Origin: Desulfovibrio oxyclinae DSM 11498
GTDB taxonomy: Bacteria > Desulfobacterota > Desulfovibrionia > Desulfovibrionales > Desulfovibrionaceae
DNA length: 34,928 nucleotides
Assembly (NCBI RefSeq): GCF_000375485.1
Contig: NZ_AQXE01000008.1
Span: 103,757-138,684 of the forward strand
Direction: 5' to 3'
This document shows, one piece after another, positions 16,795-25,448 of the stretch (its first letter is position 1; every line of letters starts with the position of its first letter). A program made the translations under genes and the position numbers. Under the pieces are notes generated by a model. That model was not told where the DNA came from. It did not search any database and saw nothing but the letters and a program-made list of their open reading frames with translations.

Positions 16795-18303
16795 ATGCAG
16801 AAAAGGGAGACGTGGGGCTCTCGCGGCGGCTTTATCATGGCCGCGGTCGGCTCCGCCATCGGATTGGGGAATATCTGGCGATTCCCCTACATGGCTTATG
16901 AAAACGGCGGCGGAGCGTTCCTGCTGCCCTACTTTGTGGCAATGCTTTTCGCGGGCATTCCGTTCATCATTCTGGAATACGGGCTGGGCCACCGCTTCAA
17001 GGGCTCCGCACCGAGAATTTTCGCATCCATTTCCCGTCGCTGGGAATGGCTTGGCTGGTGGCAGGTCCTCGTGGCCTTCGTCATCGCCACATATTACGTG
17101 GTGGTCATAGCATGGGCCATGGACTATTTCCTCATGTCCTTCGACCTCGGATGGGGGAGTGATCCGAAGGGCTTCTTCTTTGGCGAATATTTGGGCCTCA
17201 CCGACTCGCCCATGAACCTCGGCGATATCCAGTGGACCATCTTCACCGCCACCTGCGTGGCCTGGGCCGTGGCCTTCATTGCCGTGTTCACGGGCATCCG
17301 CGGCGGCGTGGAGCGGCTCAACAAGATATTCATGCCCGTGCTGTTCCTGCTGGTGCTGGTCTTCATCGGCCGCGGCATCATGCTGCCGGGCGCCGTGGAC
17401 GGCCTCAACTGGCTGTTCAGGCCCGACTTCTCCGCGCTGCTTGACGCCAAGGTCTGGTCCGACGCCTTCGGACAGATCTTCTACAGCATCTCCGTCGGCT
17501 TCGCGATCATGCTGGCCTACTCCAGCTATCTCCCCGATGACTCGGACATCAACAACAACGGCTGCATGACCGTGTTCATCAACTGCGGATTCAGCATGCT
17601 CTCCGGCGTGATGATCTTCAGTGTGCTCGGGTACATGGCCGGTCAGCAGGGCGTGCCCATCAGCGAAGTCGCCGGCGCGGGTGTCGGTCTGGCCTTCGTG
17701 ACCCTGCCCACCGCTGTGAACCTGATGCCCATGCCCATGTTCTTCGGCGCGCTGTTCTTCCTTGCGCTGGTGGTGGCCGGGCTTTCCTCGCTCATCTCCA
17801 TCACCGAGGCCGTGGTCTCCTCGCTCATCGACAAGCTGGGCATGTCCCGCAAAAAGGCCGCGACGCTGGTTTGCGCCGTCGGCTTCATGATCAGCTGCCT
17901 GTACACCACGGGCGGCGGCCTCTACCTGCTGGACATCGTTGACCACTTCATCAACAACTTCGGCGTGCTGCTCGGCGGCCTGCTGGAGATCGTGTTCATC
18001 GCATGGTTCTGCGACCTCGAAGGCATGCACCGTTACATCAACAAGATGTCCGACTTTGCGGTCGGCGGCATCTGGGTGGTCTGCCTGCGCATCATCGCCC
18101 CGCTTATGCTGGGCTCCATGGTGCTGATGAACATGTACACCGACCTGAGCGCCAACTACGGAGACTATTCCACCACCGCCGTGGTCATGTTCGGCTGGCT
18201 GGTGCTGCTGGGCATTCTTGCGCTTTCCTGGGTGTTCCCCTGCCGCGAGTGCGCCTTCAGCAATCACGTGGCCATCAACAACAACTTCCGCAAGAGGAGC
18301 TAG
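16795..18303 (+). CDS. Sodium-dependent transporter, NSS/SNF family (MetP-like)
   Basis: A 502-residue sodium symporter of the LeuT/MhsT family, probably for an amino acid. The family signature is at residues 22-41 (IGLGNIWRFPYMAYENGGG), with unwound TM1 (GSAIGLGN) forming the Na+ and substrate site. Twelve hydrophobic segments are visible. The start ATG has AAGGAG nine bases upstream and directly precedes MQKRETWGSRGGFIM, the expected N-terminus; the frame extends 36 codons further up without support. A 33-codon small-subunit gene follows three bases after the stop, as in Corynebacterium MetPS (methionine/alanine uptake). That pairing is the reason for the MetP-like label; the real substrate is not known. 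Confidence 0.93.
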   Translation: MQKRETWGSRGGFIMAAVGSAIGLGNIWRFPYMAYENGGGAFLLPYFVAMLFAGIPFIILEYGLGHRFKGSAPRIFASISRRWEWLGWWQVLVAFVIATYYVVVIAWAMDYFLMSFDLGWGSDPKGFFFGEYLGLTDSPMNLGDIQWTIFTATCVAWAVAFIAVFTGIRGGVERLNKIFMPVLFLLVLVFIGRGIMLPGAVDGLNWLFRPDFSALLDAKVWSDAFGQIFYSISVGFAIMLAYSSYLPDDSDINNNGCMTVFINCGFSMLSGVMIFSVLGYMAGQQGVPISEVAGAGVGLAFVTLPTAVNLMPMPMFFGALFFLALVVAGLSSLISITEAVVSSLIDKLGMSRKKAATLVCAVGFMISCLYTTGGGLYLLDIVDHFINNFGVLLGGLLEIVFIAWFCDLEGMHRYINKMSDFAVGGIWVVCLRIIAPLMLGSMVLMNMYTDLSANYGDYSTTAVVMFGWLVLLGILALSWVFPCRECAFSNHVAINNNFRKRS

Positions 18304-18306
18304 CCC

Positions 18307-18408
18307 ATGGAAACCGGTGCACTCATCATGATGATCTTCGGACTGGGCCTGACCTGGGGCGGCGCGTTCCTGTGCCTGCGCCTGGCCGTCAAGGGCCGCA
18401 AGAAGTAG
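18307..18408 (+). CDS. MetS-type small subunit of the NSS transporter
   Basis: A 33-residue single-helix membrane peptide (METGALIMMIFGLGLTWGGA, then FLCLRLAVKGRKK). One hydrophobic helix is followed by a Lys/Arg-rich cytoplasmic end. The gene begins three bases after the symporter stop and is followed by a strong terminator, so the two form one transcript. Small subunits of this size and layout (MetS family) accompany NSS transporters and are needed for transport in Corynebacterium MetPS. Its size makes it easy to miss in automated annotation. Confidence 0.85.
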   Translation: METGALIMMIFGLGLTWGGAFLCLRLAVKGRKK

Positions 18409-18432
18409 CCGACGGCACGACTCGTCAAAACG

Positions 18433-18466
18433 GGGCCGGACTTTGCGCAAAGTCCGGCCCTTTTTC
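18433..18466 (+). terminator. Intrinsic terminator of the symporter operon
   Basis: A perfect palindrome, GGGCCGGACTTTGC / GCAAAGTCCGGCCC (18433-18460), followed by TTTTT. Confidence 0.92.
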
Positions 18467-18565
18467 TTTGCATGCGCTCGAAGCATTCCCCAGCGGCACG
18501 GTGGGACTTGGAAAAAACGGCATACCCGCTTTTCTCCGGACGGGGGGTGTGCTAACGGAGAATGA

Positions 18566-19510
18566 ATGAAGAACGTTTTCAGGATGCTGCTGGCCCTGTT
18601 GCTTCCGATCCTGCTGGTCGGCTGCTCGGGCGAAGAAGACACAATCTACGTGGACTTCTCCAAGCGCAAGGAAGTGCTGCTGCCGGTGCAGAAAGATGCC
18701 ATCACCTACGCCTACCTGCCGCAGTATTCCCACGCCGTCTCCTACGGGCGTCATCATCTGCTCATCGAATATCTAGGCCGTGCCACCGGCATGACCTTCC
18801 GACAGGTGTTTCCGGACACCTTCGACGAGCACGTCAAGATGGTGCAGCGCGGCGAAATCGACATCTCGTTCTCCAACCCCATGATCTACGTGCGCCTCGC
18901 CCGCAGCGGTGCCCGGGCCTTTGCACGCGTCATCGAGCCGTCCGGCAGACCGAGCTTCAGAGGGCAGGTCATCTGCCGCGACGACAACCGTTTCATCCGG
19001 ACTCTTGATGACTGCCGCGGCGCCCGCTGGATCGCCGTGGACCATTCTTCGGCGGGCGGTTATCTCTTCCCGCTGGGCATGTTCGTCGAAAACGGCATCA
19101 CGCAGGACGACTTCCGGCGCATCGACTTCGCTCCCGGTCCCGGCGGCAAGCAGGAGAAAGTCGTGCTGGCCGTGTACGCCGGAGCCTATGACATCGGCTC
19201 CATCCGTGAAGGCACCCTCGACATCCTCAAGGACAAGATCGACATTTCACAGATCCGCGTGGTGAAGAGTACCCGATCCTATCCCGGCTGGGTCTATGCC
19301 GCGCGTCGAAACATGCCCAAGGAGCAGGTCGCGAGGATCGCCGAGGCCATGTTCGCGCTTGATCTCAACAGCCCCGACGGGGCGGTCATTCTCAACGCGG
19401 CAGGCATACGGGGCATCATCCCGGCTTCCGACGGAGACTATGCACCCATGCGCAAGCTCATGTCCGACCTGGGGCTCGACGCGCCCGGGGCTGGAGGACT
19501 GCCGCAGTGA
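18566..19510 (+). CDS. PhnD-like substrate-binding lipoprotein
   Basis: A 314-residue exported lipoprotein. The signal peptide ends in lipobox LVGC with Cys-20 as the lipidation site. The mature part looks like the phosphate/phosphite/phosphonate (PhnD) binding family: ITYAYLPQYS near the N-terminus, GEIDISFSNPMIYV in lobe one, and the paired-lobe segment YAGAYDIGSIREG. The start has GGAG just upstream. No ABC permease or ATPase is present; instead its stop overlaps the start of a sensor kinase by four bases (GTGA), so it probably feeds ligand information to that kinase as an accessory sensor. The ligand is unknown, and PhnD-like proteins in such clusters need not bind phosphonates. Confidence 0.85.
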   Translation: MKNVFRMLLALLLPILLVGCSGEEDTIYVDFSKRKEVLLPVQKDAITYAYLPQYSHAVSYGRHHLLIEYLGRATGMTFRQVFPDTFDEHVKMVQRGEIDISFSNPMIYVRLARSGARAFARVIEPSGRPSFRGQVICRDDNRFIRTLDDCRGARWIAVDHSSAGGYLFPLGMFVENGITQDDFRRIDFAPGPGGKQEKVVLAVYAGAYDIGSIREGTLDILKDKIDISQIRVVKSTRSYPGWVYAARRNMPKEQVARIAEAMFALDLNSPDGAVILNAAGIRGIIPASDGDYAPMRKLMSDLGLDAPGAGGLPQ

Positions 19511-21519
19511 AGGCTTTCGACCGTCTTCGTTTCAGCACCAAGATCGGCATGGGCACGAGCATGATCGTGCTGCTGGCCGCGGTGCTGCTGGCGCTGACCT
19601 TCAGCACGCTGGCCACGCGCGTTCTGGTGGAAGAGAACAAGAAGCACGGGCTTGTGCTGGCGGAGAACCTTTCCCTGCGTGCCCTCGACCCGATTTTTTC
19701 CGCGGATTTTCTTCAGTTGAAAGACCTCGTGGACGGCGTGCGCGAGGTGGGTGAGAACGTGGTCTACGCCTTCATACTCGATCATCGCGGCAACGTGCTG
19801 GCACACACCTTCACCGGCGGAATGCCCGTGGGACTGCCGGAAGCCAACGAGCTGCCTCTGTCGCAGGACAGCTCCATCGCGCTCATTGATACGGGCAGAA
19901 ATTTTGTCTTCGACTTCGCCGTGCCGGTGGACATCGACCGAAACCGTTTCGGCACCGTGCGCATCGGCATGTCGCGCTCCAAGATTCAGGGGGTCATCAA
20001 CGACCTGCTGCATCCGGTCATGGCCGTCTCCTTCGGGACGCTCCTTGTGGCGGTCTTTCTCGGTTCGCTCTTCGCAAACAAGGTTACCAGCCGCATCAAC
20101 CAACTTCGGCGCCATGCCGAGGCTCTGGTGACGGGCGACCTCGGAGCCCAGTCCGGCCCCCGGCTCACCCGCAACTGCTGGGAGCTGCGCAATTGCAAGG
20201 TCACGCAGTGTCCGGCCTATGGTGATTCCGAGCGACGCTGCTGGTATCTGGCCGGAACACTGGCCGACGATCGGCCCGGTGCGCCCGAGTCCTGCCGGGA
20301 GTGCATCGTCTACCGCGAAAACGCGGGCGACGAGATTCAGGATCTTGCCGAAACCTTTGATTATCTGGCGCATACCCTCAAGATGCACCTCGATGAACTG
20401 CATGAGGCAGAGCGGACCATGGCACGGCAGCAGCAGCTTTTGCGCACCGTGCTGGACTCCACGCCCGACTGGGTCACGCTTCAGGACCGCGAGGGGGCGT
20501 ATCTCGCCGTGAACCGTGCCTATGCCGATTCGCTGGGCATGAACCCGGAAAAGGTGGTGGGACGCAAGGAGTCCGACTTTCTGACAGGCGGCGAGGCCCG
20601 CATCGCCGCCGCCAAGCTGTCGCGCGTATTTGCCACGGGCGAGGGCGACGAAGAGGAAGTCCGGCAGCTCGATACCGAAGGCGTCAGCTGGATTCACGTC
20701 ATCCGTGTTCCGGTTTACGGCCACGACGGCCGTGTTACGGCGGTGCTGCGCACGGCCCGCGACGTCACCGAGATCAAAAGCTATCAGGAGCAGCTCATTC
20801 AGGCCCAGAAGATGGAATCGTTGGGCAAGCTCGCAGGCGGTGTGGCCCACGAGATCAATACGCCGCTGGGCATCATTCTGGGCTATGCGCAGCTGCTCAA
20901 GGAAGACGCCGAAGACGCGAGCGTGCGCGAGGAACTGGGCATCGTGGAGGAACAGGCCAAGGTCTGCCGAAAGATCGTGGCGGACCTGTTGGGTTTCTCG
21001 CGACGGTCTGTCAGTGAGAAGCAGGAGATGTGCTTCAACAACTCGGTCATGGAGGCGGTGACGCTGGTGCGTCATACCTTCAAGATGGAGCGCGTCAAAA
21101 TCGTCACGGCACTCGACGAACGCATGCCCATCATTTACGGTGACCCGGAGAAGCTCAAGCAGGTTTGGATCAACCTGCTCAACAACGCACGCGACGCCAT
21201 GTCCGACGGCGGCATCATCAAGGTGTCCACCGAACTGGATACTTCGCGACGCACCATCCGCGCCCGGTTCGCGGACAGCGGTCCCGGCATTGATCAGGAC
21301 CATCTCAAGAAGGTTTTCGACCCGTTTTTCAGCACCAAGGGAGTGGGCAAGGGCACCGGACTCGGTCTGTCCGTCTCCTTCGGCATCATCGAGGATCACG
21401 AGGGCAGCATCCATGTGGAAAGCCCCGTGCCCCCGGAATGGCGACCCGACGAGGACGGGGATTACCCCTCGGGGCCCGGAGCCCTGTTCATAGTGGAACT
21501 GCCGCTGGACAATTCCTGA
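19507..21519 (+). CDS. PAS-containing sensor histidine kinase with a Cys-rich (two-CW-like) cluster
   Basis: A 670-residue membrane sensor kinase starting at GTG, overlapping the previous stop by four bases. TM1 is at about 16-36; an extracytoplasmic sensor domain spans about 40-168; TM2 is at about 171-191; then comes a HAMP-like segment. A cysteine cluster follows at Cys-224, 230, 235, 245, 263 and 266 (NCWELRNC, CPAYG, RCWYLAGT, CRECIVY), recalling the two-CW domain. PAS is at about 310-425. The H box is GGVAHEINTPLG with His-448, the N box WINLLNNARDAM, and the G boxes ADSGPGI and GTGLGLSVSFGI. It should phosphorylate the receiver encoded 30 bases downstream. The Cys cluster suggests metal or redox sensing, which is inference. 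Confidence 0.93.
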   Translation: MKAFDRLRFSTKIGMGTSMIVLLAAVLLALTFSTLATRVLVEENKKHGLVLAENLSLRALDPIFSADFLQLKDLVDGVREVGENVVYAFILDHRGNVLAHTFTGGMPVGLPEANELPLSQDSSIALIDTGRNFVFDFAVPVDIDRNRFGTVRIGMSRSKIQGVINDLLHPVMAVSFGTLLVAVFLGSLFANKVTSRINQLRRHAEALVTGDLGAQSGPRLTRNCWELRNCKVTQCPAYGDSERRCWYLAGTLADDRPGAPESCRECIVYRENAGDEIQDLAETFDYLAHTLKMHLDELHEAERTMARQQQLLRTVLDSTPDWVTLQDREGAYLAVNRAYADSLGMNPEKVVGRKESDFLTGGEARIAAAKLSRVFATGEGDEEEVRQLDTEGVSWIHVIRVPVYGHDGRVTAVLRTARDVTEIKSYQEQLIQAQKMESLGKLAGGVAHEINTPLGIILGYAQLLKEDAEDASVREELGIVEEQAKVCRKIVADLLGFSRRSVSEKQEMCFNNSVMEAVTLVRHTFKMERVKIVTALDERMPIIYGDPEKLKQVWINLLNNARDAMSDGGIIKVSTELDTSRRTIRARFADSGPGIDQDHLKKVFDPFFSTKGVGKGTGLGLSVSFGIIEDHEGSIHVESPVPPEWRPDEDGDYPSGPGALFIVELPLDNS

Positions 21520-21549
21520 CGCGGACGAGAAATGGAGTGACACACAGCC

Positions 21550-21915
21550 ATGGCTAACATCATCGTACTGGACGACGTTTACGACTCCGGCCTGCTCATC
21601 AAGCGCATCCTGACCCGCAAGGGCCATGTGGTGACGCCCTTCACCGAAGAGGAAGAGGCGCTCACCTATGCGGAAAAGCACAAACCCGATCTGGCGATTC
21701 TCGACATCAAACTCAAGAAGATGACCGGAGTGGAAGTGCTGGAGGAAATCCGCAAGGTCAGCCCCGATACACGCATCATCATGCTCACCGGATATCCCAC
21801 GCTGGAGACCGCAAGGGAGTCCGTACGACTTGGCGCGTCGGAATACTGCGTCAAGCCCATCGACAAGGACGAACTCGAAAGCAAGGTTCAGGGCGTTCTG
21901 GAGGGCCAGGACTGA
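21550..21915 (+). CDS. Single-domain response regulator (receiver only)
   Basis: A 121-residue CheY-like receiver without an output domain. The acidic pocket is at Asp-8 and Asp-9 (VLDDV), the phospho-acceptor is Asp-52 (LAILDIKLKKMTG), the switch Thr is in IIMLTGYP, and the conserved Lys lies in YCVKPIDKDEL. It follows the histidine kinase by 30 bases and precedes the PEP-synthase-like gene by 31, so it is the likely phosphoryl target of that kinase. With no DNA-binding domain, its output must pass through a protein partner, possibly one of the two enzymes encoded next. Confidence 0.93.
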   Translation: MANIIVLDDVYDSGLLIKRILTRKGHVVTPFTEEEEALTYAEKHKPDLAILDIKLKKMTGVEVLEEIRKVSPDTRIIMLTGYPTLETARESVRLGASEYCVKPIDKDELESKVQGVLEGQD

Positions 21916-21946
21916 GAACGACGCCACGAAACCGACGGGAGAGGCC

Positions 21947-24376
21947 ATGCTCATTACCGAACTGCTGCGCCGCTGGACCTACAGCGTATTCGCCCCCGGA
22001 GCACTGCTGAGGAAACGATACGGAGCCTTCCGGACGTTGCTCGAACATGATGTCCGGGCATTGGAGCGACTTGCGGACCTTGAGGAAGTTCAGGCCGGGG
22101 TCGAGGTGGTGGATTACAGCCGGGTCATGCAACTCGAACAGGAGCTTGAGGACGAGGTGGGGGCCATGGTGGAGAGCCTCAAGGAGCTCTCGCCCACCGC
22201 CGCCATGGGGCTGGAGGAATATTTCCGCAAGGCCGCGTTCTACGTTCGCATGGGGCTCGACGTCGGTCAGCCCGCCCTTGAGCCGCCCTATGTGCTCCCG
22301 CTTGCAGAAGTGAGAAGCCCGGAAACCGGAGGAGGCAAGGCCGCCGCTCTGGCCCGCGTCATGCGCGAGACCGATCTGTCCGTCCCGGACGGCTTCGTGG
22401 TCACCGCGAGTGCGTTTCATTATTTTCTTGAAGTCAACAACCTGCGCGAAACGCTGGACGAAATGCTCAGCACCCTGCGTCTGGACGATCATGCGGGCAT
22501 TGAAGAAACCTGCCGCGCCATGCGTCACATGGTGCTGGAGGCACCGGTGCCCGACGAGGTGGCAAATCCGCTCATGGAGGCCGCTGCCGAGTTGGGGGAC
22601 GTGTCCTTTGCGGTCCGCTCCAGCGCGGTGGCGGAGGATGGTCGCTTCTCCTTTGCCGGGCAGTACGATTCCGTGCTTGGCGTATCCCGTGATGAACTGG
22701 TGGATGCCTATCGCAAGGTCCTTGCGGGAAAGTACTCCGCCAAGGCCGTGACCTACCGCATTCTCAAAGGCCTTGCCGACGACGAGACCCACATGGCCGT
22801 GCTTTTTCAGCCCATGGTCCCGGCTGCCGTTTCGGGCATCATGTACACCGCCGACGCCGATGCGACACAGTGCGTGGACGGGGTCACGGCAGTGTACGCC
22901 GTGGAAGGGCTGGGAGAGGGACTCGTCAGCGGCAGGCGCGAGCCGCAGGTTTATTGCCTGACCCGCGAGGACGAGCCGGTTATCCTGCAAAAGCCCGCGC
23001 ATCACGAAAAGCCCGGTGCGGGAATGCTGCTTGAACTGGCCCGCAGCGGGCACCGTCTGGAAGAAGTGCTCGGCGGCGCTCAGGACGTGGAGTGGGTTGC
23101 CGACACGAAAGGCGGACTCCATATTTTACAGTCGAGGCCCATGCAGCGCGAAACCATGACCGGGATGCACCGTGAAGAGCCTGAGGGGGCCGAGGTGTTG
23201 CTTTCCGGCGGCACGCGCATTTCGTCGGGCATCGGCTACGGGCGCGTGGTGCATGCGGTGGGCGTTCCGGATAACGTTCCCGAAGGGGCGGTTCTTGTGG
23301 CCCGCTCGCTCACACCCGACCTCGTGGGCGTTATGGATCGCCTTACGGCCGTGGTCGCGGTGGCCGGAAGCAGGGCCGGGCATTTCGCTTCCGTCGCCCG
23401 CGAGTTCGGCCTGCCGGTGATGGCCTCTCCCTATGCTTCGGAACTGGCCGAGGGACGGATGATCACCGTGGATGCCGATACGGGCACGGTCTATGCGGGC
23501 AAGCTTCCCGGCTTCTCGGAAAAACGCACGCCGGAAAAGAGCGTGCTTGCCAAACGGCTCGAAGACATCATGCCGAATCTTTCGGTGCTGTATCTCACAG
23601 ACCCCGAGGACGATCGCTTCGCGCCCGAGGGGTGCCGCTCCGTGCATGACGTGATCCGGTTTGCGCATGAGACCGCCGTGCGCGAGATGTTTTCGCTGGT
23701 GGGGCGCGGCGGCAAGGGACTTGGTCGGGTCAAGCGTCTCAAGACGCGCCTGCCCATCGCCATGTATCTGCTCGACCTGGGGGGCGGACTGTTTGCCCAT
23801 GCGCGCGAACGCAACATCGTTGCTCCCGAGGACGTGACCAGTTCTCCCATGTGGGCCCTCTGGTGGGGGCTCTCCCGCAGCGGCGTGGAGTGGAACGAGA
23901 ACATGCCGGTCATCGACTGGGAGGAATTCGACCGCCTGAGCGCCGGGATCATGACCAAGGACTCCCGGGCGCTGGCGAGCTACGCGGTGGTGGCCTCGGA
24001 CTATGCGCATTTCATGTTCCGGTTTGGATACCATTTTGCCGTGGTGGACGCGGTCTGCGGCTCGGAAGCCACCGGGAACCATATCAATCTTCGCTTCAAG
24101 GGTGGCGGCGGACACTGGGAGCAGCGTCTGCGTCGGCTGGAGTACATCCGTGCGGTGCTCGAAGCCCGCGATTTCGAGGTGAGCATCCGGGGCGACATGT
24201 TGGATGCACGCTGTGCAAGGATGGGCGAGAACGACACGAGACGCCGACTGGTGCTTGTGGGACGACTGCTTGCCCAGAGTCGGCTTCTGGACATTCGGCT
24301 GGACGGCGATGTGGACACCGACGAAATGGCCCGGAAGTTTCTTGAAGAGGCGGAAGCGCCCGCTTCGGAGTACTGA
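21947..24376 (+). CDS. PEP/pyruvate-binding (PEP synthase-like) protein with a non-standard C-terminus
   Basis: An 809-residue protein. Residues 1-110 are a helical N-terminal region. Residues about 115-400 are the PEP-synthase/PPDK-type ATP-grasp domain (GGGKAAALARV, FAVRSSAVAEDGRFSFAGQY, and VEWVADTKGGLHILQSRP). Residues about 420-515 are the swivelling phosphohistidine domain, with candidate His-479 in AGSRAGHFASVAREFGLP. The normal C-terminal PEP-binding TIM barrel is absent; instead about 290 residues include FRFGYHFAVVDAVCG and NLRFKGGGGHWEQRL, which I recall from similar proteins in sulfate and metal reducers. The start has GGGAGAGG upstream. It lies in the kinase/receiver/phosphatase cluster. 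The phosphotransfer target is unknown; it is not an ordinary gluconeogenic PEP synthase. Confidence 0.85.
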   Translation: MLITELLRRWTYSVFAPGALLRKRYGAFRTLLEHDVRALERLADLEEVQAGVEVVDYSRVMQLEQELEDEVGAMVESLKELSPTAAMGLEEYFRKAAFYVRMGLDVGQPALEPPYVLPLAEVRSPETGGGKAAALARVMRETDLSVPDGFVVTASAFHYFLEVNNLRETLDEMLSTLRLDDHAGIEETCRAMRHMVLEAPVPDEVANPLMEAAAELGDVSFAVRSSAVAEDGRFSFAGQYDSVLGVSRDELVDAYRKVLAGKYSAKAVTYRILKGLADDETHMAVLFQPMVPAAVSGIMYTADADATQCVDGVTAVYAVEGLGEGLVSGRREPQVYCLTREDEPVILQKPAHHEKPGAGMLLELARSGHRLEEVLGGAQDVEWVADTKGGLHILQSRPMQRETMTGMHREEPEGAEVLLSGGTRISSGIGYGRVVHAVGVPDNVPEGAVLVARSLTPDLVGVMDRLTAVVAVAGSRAGHFASVAREFGLPVMASPYASELAEGRMITVDADTGTVYAGKLPGFSEKRTPEKSVLAKRLEDIMPNLSVLYLTDPEDDRFAPEGCRSVHDVIRFAHETAVREMFSLVGRGGKGLGRVKRLKTRLPIAMYLLDLGGGLFAHARERNIVAPEDVTSSPMWALWWGLSRSGVEWNENMPVIDWEEFDRLSAGIMTKDSRALASYAVVASDYAHFMFRFGYHFAVVDAVCGSEATGNHINLRFKGGGGHWEQRLRRLEYIRAVLEARDFEVSIRGDMLDARCARMGENDTRRRLVLVGRLLAQSRLLDIRLDGDVDTDEMARKFLEEAEAPASEY

Positions 24377-24378
24377 TC

Positions 24379-25425
24379 ATGTTTGGCCGCAAGGAACCCG
24401 TCGCATGGGTCACGGACTATCTGGCCGCCGGACCTGCGCCGGCATCCGCCACCGCCCTGAAGTGGCTGCGTGATCAGGGCATCTCGGCGATACTGAATCT
24501 TTGCGGCGAGTTTCCCGATCTCAAGGGCATCGAGGAAAAGTACGGCTTTGAAGTCTACTACCTGCCGGTTCCCGACGAAGAGGCTCCTGCCCTCAAGGAA
24601 CTGGAAAAGGCGCTGGCATGGCTCGACGAGGCGCTCTATCTCGGCAAGAAGGTCTACATCCACTGTCGTCACGGCGTGGGGCGCACCGGGACCGTGCTCA
24701 ACTCCTACCTCTTGCGGCGCGGACTCGGCCACAAGCTGGCGGGACGACGGCTCAAGGGCGTTCACGGCGGTCCGGCCAACTTCACTCAGTGGCGCGCCGT
24801 GCGAAATTACGGCAAGGAAACTGGGCAACTCACCTGCCGCGAACCCTCGCTGGAGTTCAGCCGGACCGTGGACCTTGGCCCGTTTATCAAGGATTATCTG
24901 GAACTGGTCGCGCAGATCGAGCAGACCGTGGAGGAAGCCGGAATCAGCCGTTGCGGCAAGGATCACGACGGCTGTTCCAGCATTCCCATTCATCTTTGTT
25001 TCGTGGAGGCGGTGGCCCTTGCCAGAGCTCGGAACACCGTGCTCTCAAGCGCCACACGGCTTGAGCTGATCGACCGAGCGGTGGAGGTCTCGCGCAAGGA
25101 GCGTTCGGCCCTCAGGCGGCAGCGCGGGGCAAAGGTCTGCATGGCGGATGTGGGGGCCAAGTGTCCGTTGTGGGGCGAGCAGGGCTGTCGCCTGTATGAA
25201 CACAGACCCGTGCTGTGTCGCGTCTACGGACTGGAAGGCGAAGCCAGCGAACGGCTCTGGGAAAAGATTCAGCCGAGGCTCAACGAGCTCTCGGCCGACA
25301 TCTGGTTCGCCCTTACCGGCGAATTTTTGGAGACGCAGCCCGAATTTCCTCTCTCCGAGGTCATCTCGGGCAAATACATCGAGCGGTTCTTCACGCTCAT
25401 GATGGGCTCCACCGGCTGCGTCTAG
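24379..25425 (+). CDS. Dual-specificity-type phosphatase fused to a YkgJ-like cysteine cluster
   Basis: A 348-residue cytoplasmic protein. The N-terminal half (about 1-145) is a Cys-based protein phosphatase of the dual-specificity/tyrosine type: P-loop HCRHGVGRTG with nucleophile Cys-96 and Arg-102, and candidate general acid Asp-66 (PVPDEEAP). The C-terminal half holds an N-terminal Cys pair (RCGKDHDGC) and CPLWGEQGCRLYEHRPVLCRVYG, matching the YkgJ-type zinc/iron-chelating cluster pattern ending RP..CR.Y. It starts two bases after the PEP-synthase-like stop, so the two are surely co-expressed. Fusion of a phosphatase to a metal cluster suggests metal- or redox-controlled dephosphorylation. 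Its substrate may be the neighbouring phosphoprotein, but this is inference. Confidence 0.85.
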   Translation: MFGRKEPVAWVTDYLAAGPAPASATALKWLRDQGISAILNLCGEFPDLKGIEEKYGFEVYYLPVPDEEAPALKELEKALAWLDEALYLGKKVYIHCRHGVGRTGTVLNSYLLRRGLGHKLAGRRLKGVHGGPANFTQWRAVRNYGKETGQLTCREPSLEFSRTVDLGPFIKDYLELVAQIEQTVEEAGISRCGKDHDGCSSIPIHLCFVEAVALARARNTVLSSATRLELIDRAVEVSRKERSALRRQRGAKVCMADVGAKCPLWGEQGCRLYEHRPVLCRVYGLEGEASERLWEKIQPRLNELSADIWFALTGEFLETQPEFPLSEVISGKYIERFFTLMMGSTGCV

Positions 25426-25448
25426 CAGTCAGGCAGAGCCCTCAAGCA

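Noticed and set aside
16780..18642. Long minus-strand open frame opposite the sodium symporter and similar frames opposite rho, prs, the kinase and the PEP-synthase-like gene
   Set aside because: They are by-products of GC-rich codon use on the other strand; their products are His/Glu/Gly-rich with no domain, while the opposite strand encodes clear families.
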